A stretch of DNA of 64,000 bases, from assembly GCF_003710815.1 (NCBI RefSeq), contig NZ_RHHP01000015.1, forward strand, positions 124,001-188,000, in the 5' to 3' direction. Under the pieces are notes generated by a model that made no database searches, was not told the origin of the DNA, and saw only the letters and a list, made by a program, of their open reading frames with translations. The position numbers were made by a program, and so were the translations under genes. This DNA comes from Brevibacillus centrosporus (GTDB lineage Bacteria; Bacillota; Bacilli; Brevibacillales; Brevibacillaceae). How positions within the stretch are numbered: position 1 is the stretch's first letter; every line of letters starts with the position of its first letter. This document shows positions 43,340 to 53,000 of the stretch, piece by piece.

Positions 43340-44268
43340 AAGTACTCGTGACGGGCGGAGCCGGTTTTATTGGATCACACATTGTGGATCAACTCATCGC
43401 GAATCAATATCAGGTTGTCATTGTAGACAATCTATCGACGGGCAAAAGCGAGCAGGTTCACCCGTTGGCGAAGTTCTATCGGTGCGATATTACCAGTCAC
43501 GAGCTGCAGTCCGTGTTTGCCACGGAAAAGCCGGATATCGTCATCCACCAGGCTGCCCAAATCGACGTCCGACATTCGATGGTGGCACCGCTTCACGATG
43601 CTAGCGTCAATATTTTCGGTACCCTCCGACTATTGGAGTGCGCCGTTTTACATCAAGTGAAAAAGTTCATTTACGCATCCTCAGCAGCCGTTTATGGCAT
43701 CCCACACACTCCCCTCATTGAAGAAACACACCAGACCCGACCACTTTCCTGCTACGGCATATCCAAATACACACCTGAGCAATACATCCGAGTAACCTCC
43801 GATCAATATGGACTGGATTATACGATCCTGCGCTACGCCAACGTCTACGGGGAGCGGCAGGAATTGACAGGAGAAGGCGGAGTCATTCCGAGCTTTATCC
43901 AGAACATGCTGCAAAGCTTGCCGCCAAAGGTATTCGGTGACGGGTGGCAGACGCGAGATTTTATCCATGTGGAGGACGTAGCAGCTGCCAATGTGGCCGC
44001 CCTGCAATACGGAGCCAGAGAAGTACTCAATGTCTCCACGAGTCACGCACTGAGCATCAATGATCTGGTTACGCTTTTAAACGAAATGCTGTCGCTCGCA
44101 ATCGAGCCCATCTACCTGCCAGCGAGAGAAGGGGACATTCGGCACAGTTGTCTGAGCAACGAAAAGACCCGTGAACTGCTGAAATGGGAACCGCAAGTGA
44201 CCTTGCACCGAGGACTGCACCAAACGATTCAATACGTTCGAAACAGAATGTCCATCGCATATGGCTGA
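43336..44268 (+). CDS. NAD-dependent sugar-nucleotide epimerase
   Basis: 310 residues, extended SDR fold: MKVLVTGGAGFIGSHIVDQL, HQAAQIDVRHSM, the catalytic SSAAVYG and YGISK pair (Tyr and Lys), RYANVYGERQ and GDGWQTRDFIHVEDV. Likely a C4 epimerase acting on UDP-glucuronate to give UDP-galacturonate, or on UDP-glucose, judged from the ugd neighbour with which it overlaps by four bases. The exact substrate cannot be read from sequence. Confidence 0.87.
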   Translation: MKVLVTGGAGFIGSHIVDQLIANQYQVVIVDNLSTGKSEQVHPLAKFYRCDITSHELQSVFATEKPDIVIHQAAQIDVRHSMVAPLHDASVNIFGTLRLLECAVLHQVKKFIYASSAAVYGIPHTPLIEETHQTRPLSCYGISKYTPEQYIRVTSDQYGLDYTILRYANVYGERQELTGEGGVIPSFIQNMLQSLPPKVFGDGWQTRDFIHVEDVAAANVAALQYGAREVLNVSTSHALSINDLVTLLNEMLSLAIEPIYLPAREGDIRHSCLSNEKTRELLKWEPQVTLHRGLHQTIQYVRNRMSIAYG

Positions 44269-44298
44269 TGATCCTTTTGAAAATGGCAGGAGGAACCT

Positions 44299-45708
44299 AT
44301 GAGGGGCAACACCTTGAAGCTTCGTCTGTTTCTGTTGGCAATGCTCGATGCTGGACTCTTGAACGCGTGCTATGTGATTGCGTTTTTATCCCGTTTTTCG
44401 TTTGATGTGCCGCTGCGCAATGTCAAACCGTATCTAGCCCTGTTTCCGTGGATTTCGCTGTTTTGTCTGATCGCGTTTTACATGTTCGACCTGTACTCCG
44501 ACTGGAAGCGTAAAAGCTTGCATCATCTGCTGTACACCATCTTTTTGTCTGTCATGCTCGTGATGGTCCTGACCATGTCCATGACGTATATGGGCAAAGG
44601 CTTTTCGTTCCCGCGCAGCGTGATTTTGTTTGCGACGTTTTTGCAATTTTTCGTTCTCGGATTCAGCCGTTATTTGATCTGGCAGCTAGCGCGGAAGAAG
44701 CACGGGAGCAAGAAAGTATTGATCGTAGGTGACAGCCTCGATAGCGGTGTGTCTTTGGCAGAAAAGTGCATGAACCATTCCAAAGGCTGGTTCATCATTC
44801 ACGGCTTCCTTCCTGCCCACAGCAGAAGGCTCTTACATAAGAAAATGGCGGAAGTGGACGTCGTCTTGCTCGGTCCTGACTTGAACCGGGAGGACAAGGC
44901 AGAAATCATCAGCTTATGTATCAAGCACGAAAAAGAGGTGCTGGCTGTACCGGAAATGGTCGAGCTGCTCGCTATCGAGTCCGAGCTGCAGCAAATTGAT
45001 GATCTCCTGGTGCTGTCCATCCAGCCTCCACGCTTCGTCCCGAGAAAGCTATTGGTCAAGCGATGCTTTGATTTACTGGTGTCCGGCTTCCTGATTCTGC
45101 TTCTGGCGCCAGTCATGCTGCTCTTGTACGTATTGATCAAGCTCAGCTCACCAGGTCCGGCGATTTTCAAGCAGGAGCGGCTGGGAGAGGGCGGGCGGTC
45201 CTACCTCATCTACAAATTCCGCAGCATGGTGGTGGATGCGGAGAAATCGACGGGACCGGTTCTGGCAGCTGCAAAGGATCCACGTATCACACCGATCGGA
45301 AGGTTTATGCGCTCCACTCGTTTGGACGAAATCCCCCAGCTGTTCAATGTGTTAAAAGGCGAAATGAGTCTGGTAGGGCCAAGACCGGAGCGCCCCTTTT
45401 TCATCCAGCAGTTTCAGGAGAGCATCCCGGACTACGCGTATCGCTTGTCAGTCAAACCGGGAATCACCGGGCTGGCACAAATATTGGCCAATTACAGCAC
45501 AAAGGTGGAAGACAAACTTCGCTTCGATATTTTGTACGTCAAAACGTATTCGTTCGTTCTCGATATCAAGATTTTGCTCCAGACCATCCGGGTTGTTCTA
45601 CAGCGGGAGCAAGCGGCTGGCGTTGCCTATGAAAACGATGAGAACAAGAAAAAGCTGCTGCGGCTATTCGGCTATTACGACATGGCGAATACCGCCAATA
45701 ACGAGTAA
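44299..45708 (+). CDS. Polyprenyl glycosylphosphotransferase (initiating enzyme)
   Basis: 469 residues. About four to five N-terminal membrane helices (to residue 130), a cytoplasmic nucleotide-binding-like domain (about 135-250), then the catalytic PglC/WbaP-type end: FDLLVSGFLILLLAPVMLLL, PAIFKQERLGEGGRSYLIYK, FRSMVVDAEKSTGP and RLDEIPQLFNVLKGEMSLVG. It moves the first sugar phosphate from a nucleotide onto undecaprenyl phosphate, the start of each repeat unit. Probably glucose or galactose. Confidence 0.92.
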   Translation: MRGNTLKLRLFLLAMLDAGLLNACYVIAFLSRFSFDVPLRNVKPYLALFPWISLFCLIAFYMFDLYSDWKRKSLHHLLYTIFLSVMLVMVLTMSMTYMGKGFSFPRSVILFATFLQFFVLGFSRYLIWQLARKKHGSKKVLIVGDSLDSGVSLAEKCMNHSKGWFIIHGFLPAHSRRLLHKKMAEVDVVLLGPDLNREDKAEIISLCIKHEKEVLAVPEMVELLAIESELQQIDDLLVLSIQPPRFVPRKLLVKRCFDLLVSGFLILLLAPVMLLLYVLIKLSSPGPAIFKQERLGEGGRSYLIYKFRSMVVDAEKSTGPVLAAAKDPRITPIGRFMRSTRLDEIPQLFNVLKGEMSLVGPRPERPFFIQQFQESIPDYAYRLSVKPGITGLAQILANYSTKVEDKLRFDILYVKTYSFVLDIKILLQTIRVVLQREQAAGVAYENDENKKKLLRLFGYYDMANTANNE

Positions 45709-45727
45709 TAACAGATGAACGGGGGAA

Positions 45728-47104
45728 ATGTCAGTGAAGCTGATTTTGCTGTCAGGCGGTTCGGGAAAAAGATTGTGGCCACTGTCCAATGATGCCAGAT
45801 CCAAGCAGTTTCTTCGCTTGCTCCAAAACGAACAGGGGGACATGGAATCGATGATCCAGCGCATCTGGAAGCAGCTGGGAGCCGTTCATCTGCAGGAGGA
45901 TTCCATCATTTCGACCAGCAGCACACAGGTCGATATCATCCAAAATCAGATCGGCTGCGATGTAGAGCTGCTGGTGGAGCCGCATCGTCGGGACACCTTT
46001 CCAGCGATTGCGCTGGCGGCTGTCTACCTGTATTCGATGAAGGAAATCAGCATGAACGAAGTATGTGTCGTCATGCCCGTAGATGCCTATGTCGACGATG
46101 CTTTCTTCGAGAAGCTGAAACAGCTGGAGCACGTCCTTGGCGACTCCGAGGCACAGCTCGCCCTGGTAGGGGTAAAACCGACATATCCTTCTGAAAAGTA
46201 CGGCTATATCGTGCCTCACCCTCGCCATGACAGCATGCCGTACTATCAGGTAAACCACTTTACCGAGAAGCCTTCCAAAGACGTGGCCGAAAAGCTGATC
46301 GAGCAGCAAGCGCTTTGGAACTGCGGTGTATTTGCCTTCCGCCTGGAGACGATGATCACCAGCCTGATTGACAAAGGGATTCCGATTCATTTTGAGGAGC
46401 TGCTGAGGCAGTATCACGGACTCTCATCGATCAGCTTTGACTACGAGGTAGTAGAAAAAACAAGCCGTATTGCCGTTTTGCCATACGAAGGAAGCTGGAG
46501 CGATCTCGGCACGTGGAATACGCTGACCGATCAGATGAAGGAGCGTCAGGTAGGAAAAGGTCTCGTGGATGAAACCTGCCGATCTACCCACCTCGTCAAT
46601 GAGCTGGATATCCCCGTGGTCGTGATGGGCTTGTCCAACGCGATCGTAGCGGCTAGTCCGGACGGCATCCTGATCGCCGAGAAAACGGTCAGCCATCATG
46701 TGAAGGAAATCGTCAAGGACATCGCTACCCGTCCGATGTTTGAGGAGCGCCGCTGGGGCTGGTACAGGGTGCTCGACCACGACAAGTCGGTGGACGGACG
46801 GGAAGTATTGACCAAACGGATTGGCGTTTCAGCAGGAAAAAACTTGAGCTATCAGCTTCATTACATGCGCAGCGAGGTGTGGACGATCATCCGGGGCGAA
46901 GGGGTTTTTTGCCTGGACGATAAAATATTCCACGTTCAGGCGGGCGATGTCCTGACGATTCCGGTTGAGACGAAGCATGCGATCAAAGCGATTACGGATC
47001 TCGAATTTATCGAGGTGCAAACCGGAGTGTCCCTGGTAGAGGAGGATATCATCCGCATTTATATGACCTGGGAAGAGATTGAAAAAAACTGTGCGTGGGT
47101 ATGA
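45728..47104 (+). CDS. manC: Mannose-1-phosphate guanylyltransferase with cupin domain (type II)
   Basis: 458 residues. The nucleotidyltransferase part starts LILLSGGSGKRLWPLS and has VMPVDAYVDD and YGYIVPHPR; FTEKPS follows. The C-terminal cupin (about 350-445: VLTKRIGVSAGKNLSYQLHY, WTIIRGEG, AGDVLTIPVETKHAI) is the phosphomannose-isomerase-like domain of bifunctional enzymes. It makes GDP-mannose for gmd and fcl in the next operon. ATG 45728 is close to GGGGGAA; an in-frame GTG at 45734 has better spacing. Confidence 0.9.
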   Translation: MSVKLILLSGGSGKRLWPLSNDARSKQFLRLLQNEQGDMESMIQRIWKQLGAVHLQEDSIISTSSTQVDIIQNQIGCDVELLVEPHRRDTFPAIALAAVYLYSMKEISMNEVCVVMPVDAYVDDAFFEKLKQLEHVLGDSEAQLALVGVKPTYPSEKYGYIVPHPRHDSMPYYQVNHFTEKPSKDVAEKLIEQQALWNCGVFAFRLETMITSLIDKGIPIHFEELLRQYHGLSSISFDYEVVEKTSRIAVLPYEGSWSDLGTWNTLTDQMKERQVGKGLVDETCRSTHLVNELDIPVVVMGLSNAIVAASPDGILIAEKTVSHHVKEIVKDIATRPMFEERRWGWYRVLDHDKSVDGREVLTKRIGVSAGKNLSYQLHYMRSEVWTIIRGEGVFCLDDKIFHVQAGDVLTIPVETKHAIKAITDLEFIEVQTGVSLVEEDIIRIYMTWEEIEKNCAWV

Positions 47105-47119
47105 AGGGAGCGCTAGTCA

Positions 47120-47470
47120 TTGCTTGGGAAATGTATACAGGAGCTGCGAATACAAAAAGGGCTGTCCATGTCTGAGCTGGCAGAGCGATCGGGAGTCACC
47201 AAGTCGTATTTGAACTCTTTGGAGAGAGGGATCAAGACAAATCCCTCCATTCAAATCCTGGAGAAAATTGCGCTGGTGCTGGAAATGGAATTGGGCAGTC
47301 TCGTTCTCTATGTGCATGATCGCCAAAAAGGAAACGTTCCTTGTGATCCGGAATGGGCAGCACTGATCGGAGAACTGCAAAGCTCGGGAATCAGCAAAGA
47401 GCTGGTGAAATCGTGGAAGGACGCGTGGACGAAAAAGCAAGGGAATCAGACAAAAAAGTATTCTTCATAA
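47120..47470 (+). CDS. Second SinR/SlrR-like regulator inside the polysaccharide region
   Basis: 116 residues from a TTG start after GGGAG. The XRE domain reads MLGKCIQELRIQKGLSMSEL, then SGVTKSYLNSLERGIKTNPS, very like SinR. The C-terminal segment, CDPEWAALIGELQSSGISKE and LVKSWKDAW, keeps the SinR/SinI hook, so it may form mixed dimers with SinR as SlrR does in B. subtilis, or bind SinI. It ends the first operon and a SinR-type palindrome overlaps its stop codon. Confidence 0.85.
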   Translation: MLGKCIQELRIQKGLSMSELAERSGVTKSYLNSLERGIKTNPSIQILEKIALVLEMELGSLVLYVHDRQKGNVPCDPEWAALIGELQSSGISKELVKSWKDAWTKKQGNQTKKYSS

Positions 47471-47475
47471 AGAAC
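47460..47475. promoter_or_regulatory. SinR-type operator palindrome (site 3)
   Basis: ATTCTTCATAAAGAAC, one mismatch from the GTTCT-N6-AGAAC form, overlapping the stop codon of the SinR-like gene. No promoter is placed against it, so it may be an auxiliary or looping site. Confidence 0.5.
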
Positions 47476-47587
47476 GACAATATGGGAAACGAACAGAGCG
47501 AAAATGATGTCGGAAAAAGGGGTGATACTCCGATTTTTGCTTGATTTTTGCATGGATATGATTGTTTCTTTTTTATGGACTATAAGT

Positions 47588-47619
47588 TACACTAAAAGAA
47601 ATCGTTCTATAAAAAGAAC
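47588..47619 (+). promoter_or_regulatory. Promoter and SinR-type operator of the second polysaccharide operon (site 4)
   Basis: TACACT (47588-47593) as -10, ten bases, then the palindrome GTTCTATAAAAAGAAC (47604-47619). The chain-length gene starts at 47647. The spacing is the same as at site 2. Confidence 0.75.
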
Positions 47620-47646
47620 GTTCATATTGGGAGTCCAGGAGGGCAT

Positions 47647-48306
47647 ATGAAAGTACGCGAGCTGTTTGACATGATCTGGCGACGACTCTGGATTGTCATT
47701 GTTTTCACCACGGTTGTCACGTCAGCCGTCGGTATTTACAGCTACTATTACATCACTCCGGTATACGGAGCATCCGTAGAGTTGCTGGTGATGCCGAATT
47801 CTGCCGAGGAAGCCGAGCTGGCAAGGGAAATCGATTTCAACGATATTCAAACGAGCATCAAGCTGATGGACACCTATCAAGTCATGATTAAAAGTCCGAG
47901 GGTGCTCGAGAAGGCGATGATCGCTATGAAGCTGCGACTGTCTACAACCGAGCTCGATAGCAAAATAGAGGTTAAGCCCGTGAAATCTTCTCAGGTGATT
48001 GAAATTACGGTTCGAGACCCGTCGCCAGTAACCGCAGTGGAAGTCGCCAATACCTTGTCCCGAATTTCAGTCGAAGAGATTAAAGAAATCATGAAGATCG
48101 ACAACATTCAGGTGATTTCCGAAGCAAAGGTTTCGGATAATCCCTATCCCGTTTACCCCAGACCGATTTTGAACATCGCCATGGCGTTTGTCGTCGGATT
48201 CTTCCTGTCGATCGCTTTGGTACTCGTATACGACTCTTATGCTATTTACCGAAAATCAAGGGTTTTGCAAAAGCAGCGGATGATGAGTAAGTCCGCTCTC
48301 GGATAA
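47647..48306 (+). CDS. Wzz/EpsA-type chain-length and export protein
   Basis: 219 residues with a membrane helix near each end (about 13-36 and 175-197) and an outside Wzz domain ([52 protein letters not shown], then [17 protein letters not shown], the Pro-rich motif). It matches the YveK/EpsA modulator of Gram-positive bacteria. The partner tyrosine autokinase (EpsB/CapB), usually the next gene, is missing. Confidence 0.9.
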   Translation: MKVRELFDMIWRRLWIVIVFTTVVTSAVGIYSYYYITPVYGASVELLVMPNSAEEAELAREIDFNDIQTSIKLMDTYQVMIKSPRVLEKAMIAMKLRLSTTELDSKIEVKPVKSSQVIEITVRDPSPVTAVEVANTLSRISVEEIKEIMKIDNIQVISEAKVSDNPYPVYPRPILNIAMAFVVGFFLSIALVLVYDSYAIYRKSRVLQKQRMMSKSALG

Positions 48307-48323
48307 AGGAGAGGTCCAAGCAG

Positions 48324-49382
48324 ATGAAAAAAGTAGCGCTCATTACAGGGGTCACAGGTCAAGACGGAGCCTATCTGGCAGAGTTTCTGCTGGAACAAGG
48401 ATACGAGGTGCACGGTGTCAAACGCAGAGCGTCCTCGTTCAACACAGATCGGATTGATCACCTTTATCAAGACAGGCATGACGCCAGCAGCCGATTCTTT
48501 CTCCATTACGGCGACCTGACCGACTCGACGAATCTCATCCGCATCATCCAGGAAGTGCAGCCCGACGAGATCTACAACCTGGCAGCGCAAAGCCATGTCA
48601 AGGTGTCGTTTGAAACACCGGAATATACGGCAAACGCAGATGGAATCGGGACACTTCGCCTGCTGGAGGCCATCCGGATATTGGGTCTCGCAGGAAAAAC
48701 CAAATTTTATCAAGCTTCTACGAGTGAGCTCTACGGACTGGTTCAGGAAGTTCCTCAGCGCGAGACTACGCCTTTTTATCCACGAAGCCCTTATGCGGCT
48801 GCGAAGCTCTACGCTTACTGGATCACAGTAAACTACCGGGAGGCCTACCAGATGTTTGCCTGCAACGGCATTCTGTTCAATCACGAATCCCCGCTGCGTG
48901 GAGAAACATTTGTCACCCGCAAGATCACACGTGCGGCGGCGAGGATCCGTCTTGGCTTGCAGGAGCGGCTGTACCTCGGCAATCTCGATGCCAAACGGGA
49001 TTGGGGCTACGCGAAAGATTACGTCAAGGCGATGTGGCTGATGCTTCAGCAAGAAGCTCCGGACGATTTCGTTATCGCCACAGGAGAAACGCACTCTGTA
49101 CGGGAGTTTGTCGAGCTTGCCTTTCGGGAATGCGGCATTGAGCTGGTGTGGCAGGGGCACGGCGTGGAGGAAGTGGGAATACATGCACAGACCGGTAACG
49201 TCATCGTCCAAGTAGACCCGCAGTATTTCCGACCTACGGAAGTGGATCTTCTCCTGGGTGATCCACGAAAGGCAAAGGCAGTCCTGGGCTGGCAGCCGGA
49301 ATGCACATTTGATGAGCTGGTTCAAAGCATGGTGCGAGCGGATCTGGCAGAAGCAAACAAAGAGATCCTCTTAACTCTATGA
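48324..49382 (+). CDS. gmd: GDP-mannose 4,6-dehydratase
   Basis: 352 residues: [71 protein letters not shown] (catalytic Tyr-Lys) and [20 protein letters not shown] are the family fingerprints. It makes GDP-4-keto-6-deoxymannose, the precursor of GDP-fucose (by Fcl, two genes on) or GDP-rhamnose. Confidence 0.96.
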   Translation: MKKVALITGVTGQDGAYLAEFLLEQGYEVHGVKRRASSFNTDRIDHLYQDRHDASSRFFLHYGDLTDSTNLIRIIQEVQPDEIYNLAAQSHVKVSFETPEYTANADGIGTLRLLEAIRILGLAGKTKFYQASTSELYGLVQEVPQRETTPFYPRSPYAAAKLYAYWITVNYREAYQMFACNGILFNHESPLRGETFVTRKITRAAARIRLGLQERLYLGNLDAKRDWGYAKDYVKAMWLMLQQEAPDDFVIATGETHSVREFVELAFRECGIELVWQGHGVEEVGIHAQTGNVIVQVDPQYFRPTEVDLLLGDPRKAKAVLGWQPECTFDELVQSMVRADLAEANKEILLTL

Positions 49383-50755
49383 TACAGAAATGCCGTGTTT
49401 TGGCCCTTTCTCTAGTAAGCCTGGTAAACGGGAGCCAGGTGTTGAAAAAAATTGTGATCAGCTCGAGCTGGCTGGCTGTAGAGCGGATATTTCGGTTGAT
49501 TATCTCCTTTTTTGTGGGGATCGCCATCGCTCGCTATCTGGGGCCCAATCAGTTCGGGCAGCTGAACTACGCCCAATCCTTTGTGGCGTTGTTCTCGACG
49601 GTAGCAGCTTTGGGGCTGGAAGGCATCGTCGTTCGCAATATCGTCAGGCAGCCAGAGCGAAGAGACGAGATATTGGGCAGTGCGTTTGTCCTGAAGCTGT
49701 TTGGTTCCCTGTCGACAATCGCTTTCACCATCGCTCTGATCATCTTTCTGCGTCCAGACGATCCCCACATGCAGTGGATGGTGGCTCTGGTTGCGATGGG
49801 GATGATCCTCCAAGCGTTCGATACGATTGACTACTGGTTCCAGTCTCAGGTGAACGCTAAGGTAAAGGTATATACGTATGCGACTTCCTTCTTCCTCATA
49901 TCGATGCTTAAGGTCGTGCTGATCGTCATCAAGGCGCCGCTCATCGCATTTGCCTATGCGGGAATGGCTGAAGCTGTGATCATCATGATCGGACTTTTGA
50001 TCGGCTATCGGGTACATGGGAACTACCTGCGCAAATGGCGCGCATCACTGACATGCTCCCTTGAGATGCTGAAGGACAGCTGGCCGTTGATTCTATCCAG
50101 TCTCGCCATTCTGATCTACATGCGCATTGATCAGATCATGATTGGAGATATGGTTGGGAATCACGAGCTGGGGATCTATTCGGTAGTTGTACGCCTTGGG
50201 GAAATGTGGTATTTCGTACCGCTGGCCATCGTTTCCTCGACGTATCCCAGTATTGTTGCGTCCAAGCAAATCAGTGAAGAAATCTTTTATGAACGACTGC
50301 AGCATTTGTTTGATGTCATGGCTCTGATCGGCTACATCGTGGCGATTGCGACGACTTTCCTCGCACCCTTTCTCGTTTCGTTTTTCGGGCAGGAGTATTC
50401 GGCTGCCTCCTCACTCTTGATATGCTACATATGGGTTGGACTGTTCGTCAACCTTGGCTTGGCCCGTTCCTCATTCCTCAACACGATGAACTACACCAAA
50501 TGGCAGTTCGTCACTTCGGTGATGGGCTGCATCCTGAACGTCCTACTCAATCTGCTGCTGATTCCTAGATACGGTGCGATGGGGGCGACTATTGCATCCC
50601 TATTCTCGTACTGGTTCCAAACACATGCCTCCTGCTTCTTTTTCAAACCGCTGCATCAGGTGGGGGCGATGCAAACCAAGGCGATACTCGTGCCGTTTCG
50701 GTTGAAGAAAATCATAGCTCAATTGCCTATTCGCTCGAAAGGGGAGTACCTGTAA
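49379..50755 (+). CDS. Polysaccharide flippase (Wzx-like, MOP superfamily)
   Basis: 458 residues with about 12-14 membrane helices. The start of the family pattern, [20 protein letters not shown] and [20 protein letters not shown], is clear. It should carry the lipid-linked repeat unit across the membrane. ATG 49379 overlaps the gmd stop (ATGA), giving a 21-residue extension before the usual N-terminus; a TTG at 49442 after GGGAG is an alternative start. Confidence 0.9.
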   Translation: MIQKCRVLALSLVSLVNGSQVLKKIVISSSWLAVERIFRLIISFFVGIAIARYLGPNQFGQLNYAQSFVALFSTVAALGLEGIVVRNIVRQPERRDEILGSAFVLKLFGSLSTIAFTIALIIFLRPDDPHMQWMVALVAMGMILQAFDTIDYWFQSQVNAKVKVYTYATSFFLISMLKVVLIVIKAPLIAFAYAGMAEAVIIMIGLLIGYRVHGNYLRKWRASLTCSLEMLKDSWPLILSSLAILIYMRIDQIMIGDMVGNHELGIYSVVVRLGEMWYFVPLAIVSSTYPSIVASKQISEEIFYERLQHLFDVMALIGYIVAIATTFLAPFLVSFFGQEYSAASSLLICYIWVGLFVNLGLARSSFLNTMNYTKWQFVTSVMGCILNVLLNLLLIPRYGAMGATIASLFSYWFQTHASCFFFKPLHQVGAMQTKAILVPFRLKKIIAQLPIRSKGEYL

Positions 50756-51706
50756 GTGGACTTACAAGCGCGCATATTTGTGGCTGGCCACCGTGGACTA
50801 GTGGGATCAGCAATAAAAAGAACGTTGGAAGCGCAAGGGTTCGAGCGTATTCTTGTGCGGGATCGCGGCGAGCTCGATCTACTGAATCAGGAAGCTGTTG
50901 CGAGATTCTTTGCCCAAGAGCAGCCAGAATACGTGTTTATGGCAGCAGCGAAGGTAGGGGGCATTCTAGCAAATTCGCAATATCCGGCTGACTTTCTCTA
51001 TCAAAACCTGGTGATTCAGACGAACGTGATTCATGCCGCCCACTTGTTCGGCGTGAAAAAGCTGCTGTTTCTTGGCAGCTCATGCATTTATCCCAAATTC
51101 GCACCACAGCCGATTCGGGAGCAGTACTTGCTAAGCGGAGAACTAGAGCCGACCAACGAACCGTATGCGCTGGCAAAAATCGCGGGAATCAAGATGTGCG
51201 AGGCCTACAATCGTCAATACGGCTCCAACTTCCTAGCGGTCATGCCCACCAACCTGTATGGGCCAAACGACAATTTTGATCTGGAGAGCTCGCATGTTCT
51301 GCCAGCTCTGCTGCGTAAATTTCACGAGGCTGCCATCCATAAAGCGCCGAGTGTTGAGGTGTGGGGCACAGGGAAGCCCAAAAGAGAGTTTTTGTATGTC
51401 GATGATCTTGCAGATGCCTGCGTCTATCTGATGAAGTTCTTTGATCAGAGGGATACGGCGCCGTTTGTAAATATAGGTACGGGAGAAGATGTCGAGATCA
51501 GGGAGCTCGCGAGCCTCATCAAACGCATTGTCGGTTATCAGGGGGAAATCGTCTTTCGTTCGGATAAACCGGACGGCACCCCGCGCAAGTGGCTCGACGT
51601 CTCCAGAATGGCTCGCTTGGGCTGGAATGCCAGCACGACTTTGGAGGCGGGAATTCAGCAGACGTACGACTGGTATCGCAAGCAGCACTTGATTGTCCGA
51701 CCGTAG
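50756..51706 (+). CDS. fcl: GDP-L-fucose synthase
   Basis: 316 residues from a GTG after AGGGGAG. Motifs: RIFVAGHRGLVGSAIKRTLE, AAKVGGILANSQYPADFLYQ, LFLGSSCIYPKFAPQPI, EPYALAKIAGIKMCEAY (catalytic Tyr-Lys) and GTGKPKREFLYVDDLADA. It epimerises and reduces the Gmd product to GDP-L-fucose, so fucose is a predicted component of the polymer. Confidence 0.96.
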   Translation: MDLQARIFVAGHRGLVGSAIKRTLEAQGFERILVRDRGELDLLNQEAVARFFAQEQPEYVFMAAAKVGGILANSQYPADFLYQNLVIQTNVIHAAHLFGVKKLLFLGSSCIYPKFAPQPIREQYLLSGELEPTNEPYALAKIAGIKMCEAYNRQYGSNFLAVMPTNLYGPNDNFDLESSHVLPALLRKFHEAAIHKAPSVEVWGTGKPKREFLYVDDLADACVYLMKFFDQRDTAPFVNIGTGEDVEIRELASLIKRIVGYQGEIVFRSDKPDGTPRKWLDVSRMARLGWNASTTLEAGIQQTYDWYRKQHLIVRP

Positions 51707-51734
51707 ACGATGAGAGTTTCTTGGGGGGATCCAT

Positions 51735-53000
51735 GTGAGGGACACGTTTATCATCATTTCCAGAAGTCATCCTGAAGATCTGTCCTCCGGGCGGGAGGCG
51801 ACGACCTACAAGCTCGCCACGCTGCTTTTGCTCACCAGTGTGTTCCTCTACGGCGCGAGTGTCCCCAATTTGTCTCTCATCTGTCTGTTCCCTTGCTTGG
51901 TGCTCATCTTTTTCCTGAAGAACAAGAATGTGACTGTCTCCTTTTTGTTGGATGCCTCTCTCGTTTTCCTCTTTGCCTTCCTCTATTACACCATGTGCGT
52001 TCTCTTTGAAATTACGACGGAAGATGACTGGCTTAAGAGCAAGATGATGTTTCTCATCGCCAATATGACAATTGCCTATATCATCGGCTATTTTCTGGCT
52101 CAGAACTATACGAATATCAGTGTCATCCTCGGCGTAACAGTAGGAGGACTGTTCACCTACGCCTTGCTGTCAACGGCGAGCTATGCCATGAATCACTTGG
52201 GGGAAGTGGCGAGCAACAACTACTTGATTGCAGAGCGGGCAGTCCCGTCGTTTTGGAACGGGGGGACGATCAACGGACCGATCATCGGGATTTATTTTTC
52301 CTTGAGCATTTGCCTGATCTCGATGATTTACAGCCGCATCAATCTGTTGCTCAAGGGCTGTTTTCTGGCACTGGCTGCGACGAGTATCTTTTTTAATCTG
52401 ATGCTGCAAAATCGCAGTCCGATCTATGCCGGCGCGCTGGCATTTTCACTGGCAACGCTCATGTACATCACGCAGATGAAGCTGACGCACAAAAAGCTCG
52501 TGCTGCTCATCATTTTGTTCTGCCTCATGCCGCTGAACTTGTTTTTTATCGATTTCTCCGAGACCAAAAGCTTGCTCGAAAATCCTTTTATGGATCGCTT
52601 GCTCAGTGAAGGGCTGGACACACCAAGGTACGCACTCTGGTACAAAGGGCTGATCGGCTTGCTCGAGTATCCGATGGGAGGAGCGAAAACGGACTTCTCT
52701 CCGTTCGACTACGCCCATAATCTGTGGCTGGACGTAGGCTGGTATGTTGGTGTCATCCCTATGCTGCTGCTGCTGGTCATACAGCTCAAGCATGTGCCCT
52801 ACCTGTTGTCTTTCCTGAAGAAGAAACCAGATCAGTCGTATGGGGTCATTGGATTATCTGTATCGTTTTTCGTGGCGATGATGGTAGAGCCGACGCTGAT
52901 CGCTTCGTACACCTATGTGACTTTGTTTTTCTTCTTTATCGGCTATTTAAAAGGGTTCCACCTGCACGCGGATCTGGCAGGGAAAGGGGAGCGGAGATGA
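51735..53000 (+). CDS. O-antigen ligase/polymerase-like protein (Wzy)
   Basis: 421 residues with about 11-12 membrane helices and the family's long outside loop around residues 270-330 (FMDRLLSEGLDTPRYALWYK, then DYAHNLWLDVGWYVG, the conserved H-N-x-W region). In this context it is the polymerase that joins repeat units outside the membrane. GTG 51735 follows GGGGGGAT. It overlaps the next gene by four bases. Confidence 0.85.
   Translation: MRDTFIIISRSHPEDLSSGREATTYKLATLLLLTSVFLYGASVPNLSLICLFPCLVLIFFLKNKNVTVSFLLDASLVFLFAFLYYTMCVLFEITTEDDWLKSKMMFLIANMTIAYIIGYFLAQNYTNISVILGVTVGGLFTYALLSTASYAMNHLGEVASNNYLIAERAVPSFWNGGTINGPIIGIYFSLSICLISMIYSRINLLLKGCFLALAATSIFFNLMLQNRSPIYAGALAFSLATLMYITQMKLTHKKLVLLIILFCLMPLNLFFIDFSETKSLLENPFMDRLLSEGLDTPRYALWYKGLIGLLEYPMGGAKTDFSPFDYAHNLWLDVGWYVGVIPMLLLLVIQLKHVPYLLSFLKKKPDQSYGVIGLSVSFFVAMMVEPTLIASYTYVTLFFFFIGYLKGFHLHADLAGKGERR

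Noticed and set aside
48246..49325. 359-codon minus-strand open frame
   Set aside because: Antisense to gmd, which is unmistakable.
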